Assembly (NCBI RefSeq): GCF_029626155.1
Contig: NZ_JARUBL010000001.1
Coordinates: 62,001-126,000, forward strand
Length of the DNA stretch: 64,000 bases
Direction of reading: 5' to 3'
From: Solwaraspora sp. WMMD1047
GTDB lineage: Bacteria; Actinomycetota; Actinomycetes; Mycobacteriales; Micromonosporaceae
Of this stretch, positions 50,485 to 58,283 are shown one piece after another. Position 1 is the stretch's first letter. The number at the start of each line of letters is the position of its first letter. The notes under the pieces are model-generated. The model was given only the letters and a program-made list of their open reading frames with translations. It made no database searches and was not told the DNA's origin. Position numbers and translations under genes: made by a program.

Positions 50485-51711
50485 ATGTCAGCCGCATCTC
50501 GGTGCCGCGTCTGTGCGGGCACTGTTCAGGAGTTCTTCGATTTCGGCCGGCAGCCGCTGTCCGACGCATTTCCCCGGCCCGGTGACACCGCCGACGAGTT
50601 CTTCTTCCGGCTGGCTATCGGCATGTGCGACGGCTGCACGATGGTGCAGCTCATGGAGGAGGTGCCGAGGGACCGGATGTTCCACGCGGACTATCCGTAC
50701 GTCTCCTCCGGCTCCTCGGTCATGCGCAAGCACTTCGAGGCGGTCGCCGAACGGTTTCTCGCCACCGAACTGACCGGCCCGGACCCGTTCGTGGTGGAGC
50801 TCGGCTGCAACGACGGGGTGATGCTCAAGGTGCTCGCCGAGGCGGGCGTGCGGCACCTCGGCGTCGAGCCCTCCGGCGGGGTGGCCGAGATGGCCGCCGG
50901 CAAGGGAATCCGGGTCCGCAACGCGTTCTTCGAGGAGTCCACGGCCACCGAGATCGCCGCGGCCGACGGCCGGGCGGACGTCATCTACGCCGCCAACACG
51001 CTCTGCCACATCCCGTACATCGAGTCGGTTTTCCGGGGTGTCGGCGCGCTGCTCGCGCCGACCGGGGTCTTCGTCTTCGAGGATCCGTACTTCGCCGACA
51101 TCGTCGAGCGGACCTCGTTCGACCAGGTCTACGACGAGCATTTCTTCTTCTTCACCGCCCGGTCGGTGCACGCCATGGCCGCCCGGTACGGGCTGGAGCT
51201 GGTGGATGTGGAGCGGCTGCCGGTGCACGGCGGCGAGGTGCGCTACACGCTGGCCCCGGCCGGCAGCCGCCGGCCGTCGTCGTCGGTGGTCGAGCTGCTG
51301 GCCGAGGAGCGGGCGGCGGGGATCGCCTCGACCGCGACCCTGCACCGGTTCGCCGACAGCGTGCAGGGCATCCGCAACGACCTGGTCGCGCTGCTGGCCC
51401 GGCTGCGCCAGGAGGGCAAGCGGGTGGTCGGCTACGGCGCGACCGCGAAGAGCGCCACCGTCACCAACTTCTGCGGCATCGGGCCGGAGTCGGTCGCGTT
51501 CGTCTGCGACACCACCCCGGCCAAGCAGGGCCGGCTGATGCCGGGCTCGCACATCCCGGTGCTGCCGCCGGAGCGGTTCGCCGACCCGTACCCGGACTAC
51601 GCGCTGCTCTTCGCGTGGAACCACGCGGAGGAGATCATGGCGAAGGAGCACGCCTTCCGGGACGCCGGCGGCAAGTGGATCCTCTACGTCCCCGAGGTCC
51701 GGGTCGTCTGA
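50485..51711 (+). CDS. NDP-sugar C-methyltransferase (EvaC/TylC3-like)
   Basis: A 408-residue enzyme: N-terminal zinc-type Cys pairs (CRVC at 7-10 and MCDGC), SAM site VVELGCNDGVMLKVL, catalytic-type YDEHFFFFT, and C-terminal domain with VVGYGATAKSATVTNFCGI. This is the TylC3/EvaC family that adds a methyl to C3 of a 4-keto-2,6-dideoxysugar, giving a branched sugar. With the 2,3-dehydratase and aminotransferase at 60.9-63.5 kb it supplies three steps of a vancosamine-like route. ATG at 50485 follows caggag. Confidence 0.88.
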   Translation: MSAASRCRVCAGTVQEFFDFGRQPLSDAFPRPGDTADEFFFRLAIGMCDGCTMVQLMEEVPRDRMFHADYPYVSSGSSVMRKHFEAVAERFLATELTGPDPFVVELGCNDGVMLKVLAEAGVRHLGVEPSGGVAEMAAGKGIRVRNAFFEESTATEIAAADGRADVIYAANTLCHIPYIESVFRGVGALLAPTGVFVFEDPYFADIVERTSFDQVYDEHFFFFTARSVHAMAARYGLELVDVERLPVHGGEVRYTLAPAGSRRPSSSVVELLAEERAAGIASTATLHRFADSVQGIRNDLVALLARLRQEGKRVVGYGATAKSATVTNFCGIGPESVAFVCDTTPAKQGRLMPGSHIPVLPPERFADPYPDYALLFAWNHAEEIMAKEHAFRDAGGKWILYVPEVRVV

Positions 51712-51728
51712 CCCGTCCCCGACGGCCA

Positions 51729-51771
51729 CGGCGCGGCCGGTCGCTTCCTCCCGGAGCGGCCGGCCGCGCCG
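51729..51771. terminator. Terminator hairpin between the C-methyltransferase and GT1 genes
   Basis: A 17-bp stem (51729-51745 with 51755-51771, one G-T pair) with a 9-base loop, followed by ttgttgt. It lies between two convergent genes. Confidence 0.8.
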
Positions 51772-51791
51772 TTGTTGTCGAGCCCCGGCCC

Positions 51792-53105
51792 TCAGGTCGC
51801 CCCGGACCCGTACTTGGCGGTCAGCTCCTCGATCTGGGGAACGAGGTCGTTGGGGGTGGGCAGGGCGTGCATCTCCGCGGCGAGCCGGGCCGCGTTGTGG
51901 GCGAACGCGGGCTCGCCCAGCAGCCGCTGCACCGCCTGCCTGATCCTCGGCCCGGTGGCCGCGTCGTTCGTGATGGTGATGCCGGCCCCCTGCCGCTCGA
52001 CGTGGTCGGCCCGGATCGCCCCGTCGAAGAAGCGCGGAAAGGTCAACTGGGGTACGCCGCTGGTGAGGGTGGTCTGGTAGGTGCCGTTGCCGCCGTGGTG
52101 GATGACGGCGTTGCAGGTGGGGGCGAGGGCGTTCAGGGGTGCGAAGGGTACGACGTGGGTGTTGGTGGGGATGCGGAGTTGGTCGGCTTGGGTGGGTGGG
52201 AGGGTGGCGATGATGTCGAGGTCGAGGTCGTGGAGGTGGTCGAGGATTTCCTGGACGCTGATGGCGTAGCCGTCGAGGCGTTCGGTGGAGGAGACGCCGA
52301 GGGTGATGGCGATGCGGGGTTTGGTGGGTGGGGTGCGTAGCCAGGTGGGGATGGTTGATGGTCCGTTGTAGGGGATGTGGCGCATGGGGAGGTAGTGCAG
52401 GTCGAGGTCGAGGTTGAGGTGGGGGTCGTGGCGGAGTGAGTCGGGGGTGGTGTCGATGGTGAAGTGGCCGGTGGTCATCACTTCGGAGAACTGGCCGCCG
52501 TGCCGGCCGACCTGCTCGGACAGCCAGTCGGCGAGCAGGTCCTCGCGGTCAGCGGCGGCCTGCCCCGCGTTGAGCCGGTGCAGGTGCCCCCGCATCCGGG
52601 CGAAGAGGTCGACGCTCCACATCAGCCGGGCGTGCGGCACGCCGATCGCGGTGGCGGCGATCGGGCCGGCGAAGGTGACCGGTTCCCAGATCACCAGGTC
52701 CGGGCGCCACTGCCGGCAGTACCCGGTCAACTCCTCGACCATCGACCGGTTGACCAGCCGGAACCACCACGGCACGGCGTGCCGGTAGCCGTCCCGGACG
52801 TACTCGAAGGTGAGCACCTCGGGCCGGTTCTCCGCGAAGTCGAAGTCCGCGTCCTCGTCCGTCGACACCCCGGTGCCCGGGGCGGCCAGGTTCCGGCTGA
52901 GCGCGGTCGACTGCCGCAGCACCAGGTGCAGGTTGTGGTTCCGGCCCACCGGGACCGCGGTGAGGCCGGCGCCGGTGATCACGTCGGTGAGTTCGGGCTG
53001 GCTGGCCACCCGCACCTCGTGCCCGGCGGTCTGCAACGCCCAGGCCAGCGGCACCATGCCGAGGAAGTGGGTCTTCTCCGCGTAGCTGGCGAACAGGATC
53101 CGCAC
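51792..53105 (-). CDS. Glycosyltransferase GT1 (GT1 family, EryCIII/DesVII-like)
   Basis: A 437-residue GT-B enzyme: N-terminus MRILFASYAEKTHFLGMVPLAWAL, DUF1205-like centre, and donor-site motif VIHHGGNGTYQTTLTSGVPQL. It belongs to the macrolide/aromatic deoxysugar transferase family, several of which need a P450-like partner, absent in this window. Residues of the 446-bp block (52047-52492) are identical at DNA level to GT4, while flanks differ. GTG start at 53105 follows ggagc; the same leader precedes GT4. It forms a minus-strand pair with GT2. Confidence 0.9.
   Translation of the reverse strand: MRILFASYAEKTHFLGMVPLAWALQTAGHEVRVASQPELTDVITGAGLTAVPVGRNHNLHLVLRQSTALSRNLAAPGTGVSTDEDADFDFAENRPEVLTFEYVRDGYRHAVPWWFRLVNRSMVEELTGYCRQWRPDLVIWEPVTFAGPIAATAIGVPHARLMWSVDLFARMRGHLHRLNAGQAAADREDLLADWLSEQVGRHGGQFSEVMTTGHFTIDTTPDSLRHDPHLNLDLDLHYLPMRHIPYNGPSTIPTWLRTPPTKPRIAITLGVSSTERLDGYAISVQEILDHLHDLDLDIIATLPPTQADQLRIPTNTHVVPFAPLNALAPTCNAVIHHGGNGTYQTTLTSGVPQLTFPRFFDGAIRADHVERQGAGITITNDAATGPRIRQAVQRLLGEPAFAHNAARLAAEMHALPTPNDLVPQIEELTAKYGSGAT
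52047..52492. repeat. 446-bp inverted repeat, left copy (in GT1)
   Basis: Reading this segment on the minus strand gives the same sequence as 56497-56942 on the plus strand; I compared it line by line and found no mismatch. Identity stops abruptly at both ends. Within it Leu is almost always CTC, Pro CCC and Arg CGC, whereas flanking codons favour CTG, CCG and CGG. It encodes the region from FSEVMTTGHFTID to SGVPQ. Confidence 0.85.
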
Positions 53106-53120
53106 CGGTGCTCCTTCGCA

Positions 53121-54389
53121 CTAAGAGGTCAGCTTCTCGATCTGCGGCACCAGGTCGCGCGGGGTGGGCAGGGCGCGCATCTCGTCGGCGAGCCGGGCCG
53201 CGTTGCGGGCGAAGTCGGGCTCGTCGAGCAGCCGCGCCACCGCGCTCCCGATCGCGGCGGCGGTCACCTCGTGGCTCTCCATGGTCAGCCCGGCGCCCTG
53301 GTCCGCCAGGTAGCGGCCGCGTACCGAGAGATCGAACATGTTCGGCAGGACGAGCTGCGGAACCCCGTGCACCAGCGTGGTGGACCAGGTGCCGTTGCCG
53401 CCGTGATGGATGACCGCGGCGCAGGTCGGGGCGAGCACGTTGAGCGGGGCGTAGTCGACCAGTCGGACGTTGTCCGGGACCGCCTCGAGCTGGTCGCGCT
53501 GGCTGGGCGGCAGCATCGCCACCACCTCGACCGGCAGCGCCGCGACGGCCCGCAGGATCTCGGCCGCGGACGGCCCGTGGCCGTGCTGCCGTTCCGTGGC
53601 GGAGCTGCCGGAGGTGCCGAGGGTGAGGGCGACGCGGGGTCGTTGCGGTGGGGTACGCAGCCAGGGCGGGACGACCGAGGTGCCGTTGTACGGGATGTAG
53701 CGCATCGGCAGGTAGCGGTGGTCCAGATCCAGGTCGAGCCGCGGGTCGTGACGCAGCGAGTCCGGCACGGTGTCGATGGTGAAGTGCCCGGTCGTCATCA
53801 CCTCGGAGAACTGGCCGCCGTACCGGCCGACCCGGGTGCCGAGCCAGTCGGCGAGCGGATCGCAACGCTGGTCGGCCGGTTGCTGCTCGCCCAGGCGCAG
53901 GAAGTGGCGGCGCATCCGGGTGAACAGGTCCACGCTCCACATGACCCGGGCGTGGGTGACGCCGATGGCGGTGGCCGCGATCGAACCGGCGTAGCTGACC
54001 GGTTCCCACAGCACCAGGTCCGGACGCCACCGCTGGCAGAACCCGACCAGGTCATCGACCATGGTGTCGTTGACCAGCCGGCACCACCACGGCACGAACT
54101 GCCGGTACCCGTCCCGCAGGTACTCCCAGCTCAACTGTTCCGTCGGCCGGGCGAAGTCGAACGGCAGCGGGTCGTCCCGGGTGAGCCGGCCGGTCCGGCG
54201 CATCACCTGGTGGAAGCGGTGGTCGGTGCCGACCGGCACGGCGGTCAGCCCGGTCGCGGTGATCGCGTCGGCGAGCGCCGGTTGGCTGGCCACCACCACC
54301 TCGTGACCGGCGTTCCGCAGCGCCCAGGCGAGCGGCACCATCGACCAGAAATGCGTCTTCTCGGAGTAGGTGGCGAAGATTATGCGCAT
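53121..54389 (-). CDS. Glycosyltransferase GT2 (GT1 family, EryCIII/DesVII-like)
   Basis: A 422-residue GT-B enzyme beginning MRIIFATYSEKTHFWSMVPLAWAL with donor-site motif VIHHGGNGTWSTTLVHGVPQL. Its middle (53614-54032) is nearly identical to GT3 at DNA level. It carries an extra short insert (GSSATERQHGHGPSA) after the block, where the sister has STETLDG. ATG at 54389; the stop is 15 bp before GT1. The aglycone and sugar it uses cannot be assigned. Confidence 0.9.
   Translation of the reverse strand: MRIIFATYSEKTHFWSMVPLAWALRNAGHEVVVASQPALADAITATGLTAVPVGTDHRFHQVMRRTGRLTRDDPLPFDFARPTEQLSWEYLRDGYRQFVPWWCRLVNDTMVDDLVGFCQRWRPDLVLWEPVSYAGSIAATAIGVTHARVMWSVDLFTRMRRHFLRLGEQQPADQRCDPLADWLGTRVGRYGGQFSEVMTTGHFTIDTVPDSLRHDPRLDLDLDHRYLPMRYIPYNGTSVVPPWLRTPPQRPRVALTLGTSGSSATERQHGHGPSAAEILRAVAALPVEVVAMLPPSQRDQLEAVPDNVRLVDYAPLNVLAPTCAAVIHHGGNGTWSTTLVHGVPQLVLPNMFDLSVRGRYLADQGAGLTMESHEVTAAAIGSAVARLLDEPDFARNAARLADEMRALPTPRDLVPQIEKLTS
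53614..54032. repeat. 419-bp inverted repeat, left copy (in GT2)
   Basis: The minus strand here matches 54988-55406 on the plus strand with only two mismatches that I could see (both near the segment gatgacgaccgggcac). It encodes about 140 identical residues from RWRPDLVLWEP to TLGT. Identity ends abruptly on both sides. Confidence 0.85.
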
Positions 54390-54639
54390 GGACTCGCCTT
54401 CACGCGTTTGTCGACACGGGACAATTCTGCGTTGTCGCGGGGCTGGAGATCCTCGGCGCAGAACAGGATATGGCGAACCATCCGTCCTGCCAACGCGGGC
54501 ACACAGGAATGTTTCAGGGCGCCTTCAGGATGTCGGGCACGGGTTGGTTTACCGGCGGTTGCCCAGTACCGTCCGCTCTGGCTCTCCCGCTCGCGCAAAA
54601 CTGTCACCGTGACCGAGACGCACTGTAAGGGGGAAGGCA
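54390..54639. other. Divergent promoter region at the centre of the glycosyltransferase palindrome
   Basis: These 250 bp separate GT2 (minus) and GT3 (plus) and contain the axis of symmetry (about 54495-54510) of the nested inverted duplication. The region itself is not palindromic. It must hold promoters for both arms; an inverted pair cgaca/tgtcg lies near 54410-54436. No gene is supportable. Confidence 0.5.
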
Positions 54640-55890
54640 TTGCGTATCCTGTTCACGACCTATGCGGAGAAGACACATTTCCTGGGGATGGTGCCGCTCG
54701 CCTGGGCGCTGCGGAACGCCGGCCACGAGGTCATGGTGGCCAGCCAGCCGGCGCTCACCGAGGCCATCACGGGCGCCGGGTTGACCGCCGCACCGGTCGG
54801 CGCCGACCACGGTCTCTACGAGATCATGAAGCGGATCGACGGCCGCGGGGTACGGTTCGACTTCGCCGAACAGCGCCCGGAGATACTCACCTGGGAATTC
54901 CTCAGCGCCGGTTACCGCGATCTGGTGTCCTGGTGGTTCCGCATGGTCAATGAGCCGATGATCGACGACCTGGTGGGATTGTGTCGACGGTGGCGTCCGG
55001 ACCTGGTGCTGTGGGAACCGGTCAGCTACGCCGGTTCGATCGCGGCCACCGCCATCGGCGTCACCCACGCCCGGGTCATGTGGAGCGTGGACCTGTTCAC
55101 CCGGATGCGCCGCCACTTCCTGCGCCTGGGCGAGCAGCAACCGGCCGACCAGCGTTGCGATCCGCTCGCCGACTGGCTCGGCACCCGGGTCGGCCGGTAC
55201 GGCGGCCAGTTCTCCGAGGTGATGACCACCGGTCACTTCACCATCGACACCGTGCCGGACTCGCTGCGTCACGACCCGCGGCTCGACCTGGATCTGGACC
55301 ACCGCTACCTGCCGATGCGCTACATCCCGTACAACGGCACCTCGGTCGTCCCGCCCTGGCTGCGTACCCCACCGCAACGACCCCGCGTCGCCCTCACCCT
55401 CGGCACGTTCTCCACCGAGACCCTCGACGGGTACGCCGTCTCCGTACCGGAGATTCTCGGCGCCCTGGCCGACCTGCCGGTGGAGGTGGTCGCCACTCTG
55501 CCGGAGCGGCAACAGGAGCAACTCGGCCCGATCCCGGACAACGTCCGGGCGGTGCCGTTCGCGCCGCTGAACGCGCTCGCCCCGACCTGCGCCGCGGTCA
55601 TCAACCACGGCAGCAACGGCACCTTCTGCACCACGCTGGTGCACGGCGTACCGCAGCTTGTCGTGCCGTTCTTCTTCCAGGGCCGGCCGTTGGCCGACTA
55701 TCTTGCCGGGCAGGGTGCCGGCCTGACCATCAGCACCGGCGAGGTGACCGGGCCGGCGGTCCGGGCGGCGGTGTCGCGGCTGTTGGACGAGCCCGACTTC
55801 GCCCGCAACGCCGGTCGGCTCGCCGACGAGATGCGCGCCCTGCCCAGCCCGTGCGACCTGGTGCCGCAGATCGAGAAGCTCACCCGCTGA
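54640..55890 (+). CDS. Glycosyltransferase GT3 (GT1 family, EryCIII/DesVII-like)
   Basis: A 416-residue GT-B enzyme beginning MRILFTTYAEKTHFLGMVPLAWAL with donor-site motif VINHGSNGTFCTTLVHGVPQL (Asn and Ser replace the usual His and Gly). TTG start at 54640 follows aagggggaagg. Its middle is the near-identical partner of GT2 (54988-55406). It is followed 26 bp later by GT4. Confidence 0.9.
   Translation: MRILFTTYAEKTHFLGMVPLAWALRNAGHEVMVASQPALTEAITGAGLTAAPVGADHGLYEIMKRIDGRGVRFDFAEQRPEILTWEFLSAGYRDLVSWWFRMVNEPMIDDLVGLCRRWRPDLVLWEPVSYAGSIAATAIGVTHARVMWSVDLFTRMRRHFLRLGEQQPADQRCDPLADWLGTRVGRYGGQFSEVMTTGHFTIDTVPDSLRHDPRLDLDLDHRYLPMRYIPYNGTSVVPPWLRTPPQRPRVALTLGTFSTETLDGYAVSVPEILGALADLPVEVVATLPERQQEQLGPIPDNVRAVPFAPLNALAPTCAAVINHGSNGTFCTTLVHGVPQLVVPFFFQGRPLADYLAGQGAGLTISTGEVTGPAVRAAVSRLLDEPDFARNAGRLADEMRALPSPCDLVPQIEKLTR
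54988..55406. repeat. 419-bp inverted repeat, right copy (in GT3)
   Basis: Partner of 53614-54032; see that entry. The midpoint between the two copies is 54510. Confidence 0.85.
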
Positions 55891-55916
55891 CCCCTTTAGT
55901 TTCCGAAGGAGCACCG

Positions 55917-57221
55917 GTGCGGATCCTGTTCGCGACTTATGCGGAGAAGACCCACTTCTGGACCATGGTGCCGCTGGCCTGGGCGTTGCAGACCGCCGGG
56001 CACGAGGTGCGGGTGGCCAGCCAGCCCGAACTCACCGACGTGATCACCGGCGCCGGCCTCACCGCCGTCCCGGTCGGCAAGGACCACCGGCTGTACGAGT
56101 TCATCAAGCAGTCCTCGACCGAGGACACCGAGGCGGAGGAGTGGTTCGACTTCGCCGAGGACCGGCCGGAGGTGCTCACCTGGGAACACCTGCAGTGGGG
56201 CTACGGCCAGGTGGTGCTCTGGTGGTGGCGGGTCTTCAACGACGTGATGATTGACGACCTGACCACCTACTGCCGGCAGTGGCGCCCGGAGCTGGTGATC
56301 TGGGAACCGCTCACCTTCGCCGGCCCGATCGCCGCCACCGCGATCGGCGTGCCGCACGCCCGGCTGATGTGGAGCGTCGACCTCTTCACCCGGATGCGCC
56401 AGCGGTTCCACCAGCTGAGCGAGGAGCAGCCCGCCGACCAGCGCGAGGACGTCTTCCAGCAGTGGCTGGCCGCCCGGGTGGGCCGGTACGGCGGTGAGTT
56501 CTCCGAAGTGATGACCACCGGCCACTTCACCATCGACACCACCCCCGACTCACTCCGCCACGACCCCCACCTCAACCTCGACCTCGACCTGCACTACCTC
56601 CCCATGCGCCACATCCCCTACAACGGACCATCAACCATCCCCACCTGGCTACGCACCCCACCCACCAAACCCCGCATCGCCATCACCCTCGGCGTCTCCT
56701 CCACCGAACGCCTCGACGGCTACGCCATCAGCGTCCAGGAAATCCTCGACCACCTCCACGACCTCGACCTCGACATCATCGCCACCCTCCCACCCACCCA
56801 AGCCGACCAACTCCGCATCCCCACCAACACCCACGTCGTACCCTTCGCACCCCTGAACGCCCTCGCCCCCACCTGCAACGCCGTCATCCACCACGGCGGC
56901 AACGGCACCTACCAGACCACCCTCACCAGCGGCGTACCCCAGCTCATCGTGCCGCGCTTCTTCGACGGTGGGGTCCGGGCCGACTACCTGGCCCGGCAGG
57001 GGGCCGGCATCGCCATCACCGACGCGGAGGCGACCGGGCCGAAGATCCGGGAGGCGGTCCTGCGGCTGACCACCGACCCCGGGTACGCGGCGAACGCGGC
57101 CCGGCTCGCCGCGGAGATGCACGCCCTACCCACCCCCAACGACCTCGTTCCCCAGATCGAGGAACTGACCGCCAAATACCACGTCGAGGCCGCCGGGGCG
57201 CGGCCGGTGAGGAACCAGTAG
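55917..57221 (+). CDS. Glycosyltransferase GT4 (GT1 family, EryCIII/DesVII-like)
   Basis: A 434-residue GT-B enzyme beginning MRILFATYAEKTHFWTMVPLAWAL with donor-site motif VIHHGGNGTYQTTLTSGVPQL. GTG at 55917 is fixed by the leader ccgaaggagcaccg, shared with GT1. A further stretch near the N-terminus (RVASQPELTDVITGAGLTAVPVG) is also nearly identical to GT1. The 446-bp block at 56497-56942 equals GT1. The stop lies 2 bp before the KAS III-like gene start, so it heads into the pyrrole operon. Confidence 0.9.
   Translation: MRILFATYAEKTHFWTMVPLAWALQTAGHEVRVASQPELTDVITGAGLTAVPVGKDHRLYEFIKQSSTEDTEAEEWFDFAEDRPEVLTWEHLQWGYGQVVLWWWRVFNDVMIDDLTTYCRQWRPELVIWEPLTFAGPIAATAIGVPHARLMWSVDLFTRMRQRFHQLSEEQPADQREDVFQQWLAARVGRYGGEFSEVMTTGHFTIDTTPDSLRHDPHLNLDLDLHYLPMRHIPYNGPSTIPTWLRTPPTKPRIAITLGVSSTERLDGYAISVQEILDHLHDLDLDIIATLPPTQADQLRIPTNTHVVPFAPLNALAPTCNAVIHHGGNGTYQTTLTSGVPQLIVPRFFDGGVRADYLARQGAGIAITDAEATGPKIREAVLRLTTDPGYAANAARLAAEMHALPTPNDLVPQIEELTAKYHVEAAGARPVRNQ
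56497..56942. repeat. 446-bp inverted repeat, right copy (in GT4)
   Basis: Partner of 52047-52492; the midpoint is 54494-54495, within 16 bp of the GT2/GT3 midpoint. Codon use inside is shifted to C-ending CTC/CCC/CGC compared with the rest of the gene. Confidence 0.85.
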
Positions 57222-57223
57222 CC

Positions 57224-58258
57224 ATGGAGATCTTCATCGGTGGCGTGGGCTCGGTGGTCCCGCCGCTGGTCAGCATCGAGACCGCGATCGAGCAGGGGCT
57301 CTGCCCGCCGGACAAGGCGGAGCTGCACGAACTCGGCGGGGCGGCGGTGGCCGGCGACCGGCCCGCGCCGGAGCTGGCCCTGGCCGCCGCCCAGGACGCG
57401 CTGAAGCGACACGGGTCCGGCGGCGACAACCTCGGGCTGCTGCTCTACGTGGACGTCTGGCACCAGGGTCCGGACGGCTGGCTGCCGCACTACTACCTGC
57501 AGCGTCACCTGACCGGCGGCGAGGTGCTGGCGCTCGAGGTGCGGCAGGGCTGCAACGGCATGTTCAACGCGTTGGAGCTGGCCGCCGGCTATCTGCGCGG
57601 CGACCCCCGGCGGCGGGACATCCTGATCGTGGCGGCGGAGAACTTCGGCACCCCGCTGATCGACCGGTGGCGTACCGGCCCGAACCTGATCATGGGAGAC
57701 GGGGCGAGTGCCCTGGTGCTCACCGCGCAGCCCAGCTTCGCCCAGCTGATGGCGGTGGAGTCGGTGACCATCGCGGCCGGCGAGGAGCTGCACCGCCGCG
57801 GCGAGGAGTTCTTCCCGCCCGGGGTCACCACCGGCCGGCAGGTGGACTTCGCGGCCCGCACCGACGCGTTCGTCGAGCTGACCATGGCCGACGAGGAGCT
57901 CTGGGCGATCTGGGCCATGATCAACCAGCAGCTGGTCGAGGTGGTCGAGCGGGCCTGCGCCACCGCCGGAATCGGCATCGACGACATCACCCGGGTCGCC
58001 TTCACGAATCTGGGCCGGGAGTCGGTCGAGGAGCGCTGCATGGGCGCGCTCGGCATCCCGATGTCCAGGTCGACCTGGACGCACGGCCGCGACATCGGGC
58101 ACGTCGGCGCCAGCGACCAGGTGATCGCGCTGGACCACCTGCTCGCCACCGGTGAGCTGCGGCCCGGTGACCACCTACTGATGGCCGGCGTCGGGCCCGG
58201 GGTGACCGTCTCCTGTGCCCTGGTACGGATCACCGACACCCCGCCGTGGACGAGCTGA
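57224..58258 (+). CDS. KAS III-like acyltransferase (CloN2/ChlB3/CerJ type)
   Basis: A 344-residue thiolase-fold protein. The nucleophile is Cys110 in VRQGCNGMFNAL. The His of the usual HQAN motif is not present (the region reads RVAFTNLGRE), and the GN-T-S-A-A-S motif is GHVGASD (His293, Asp298), so a C-C bond-forming ketosynthase is unlikely. KAS III relatives with altered residues move acyl groups between carriers or onto sugars (CloN2, ChlB3, CerJ). Here it probably transfers the pyrrolyl group from the proline carrier, perhaps to the second carrier. It is between GT4 and the dehydrogenase on the same strand. Confidence 0.82.
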   Translation: MEIFIGGVGSVVPPLVSIETAIEQGLCPPDKAELHELGGAAVAGDRPAPELALAAAQDALKRHGSGGDNLGLLLYVDVWHQGPDGWLPHYYLQRHLTGGEVLALEVRQGCNGMFNALELAAGYLRGDPRRRDILIVAAENFGTPLIDRWRTGPNLIMGDGASALVLTAQPSFAQLMAVESVTIAAGEELHRRGEEFFPPGVTTGRQVDFAARTDAFVELTMADEELWAIWAMINQQLVEVVERACATAGIGIDDITRVAFTNLGRESVEERCMGALGIPMSRSTWTHGRDIGHVGASDQVIALDHLLATGELRPGDHLLMAGVGPGVTVSCALVRITDTPPWTS

Positions 58259-58283
58259 CCACCGCGACGAAGGGCGGAAGGCG

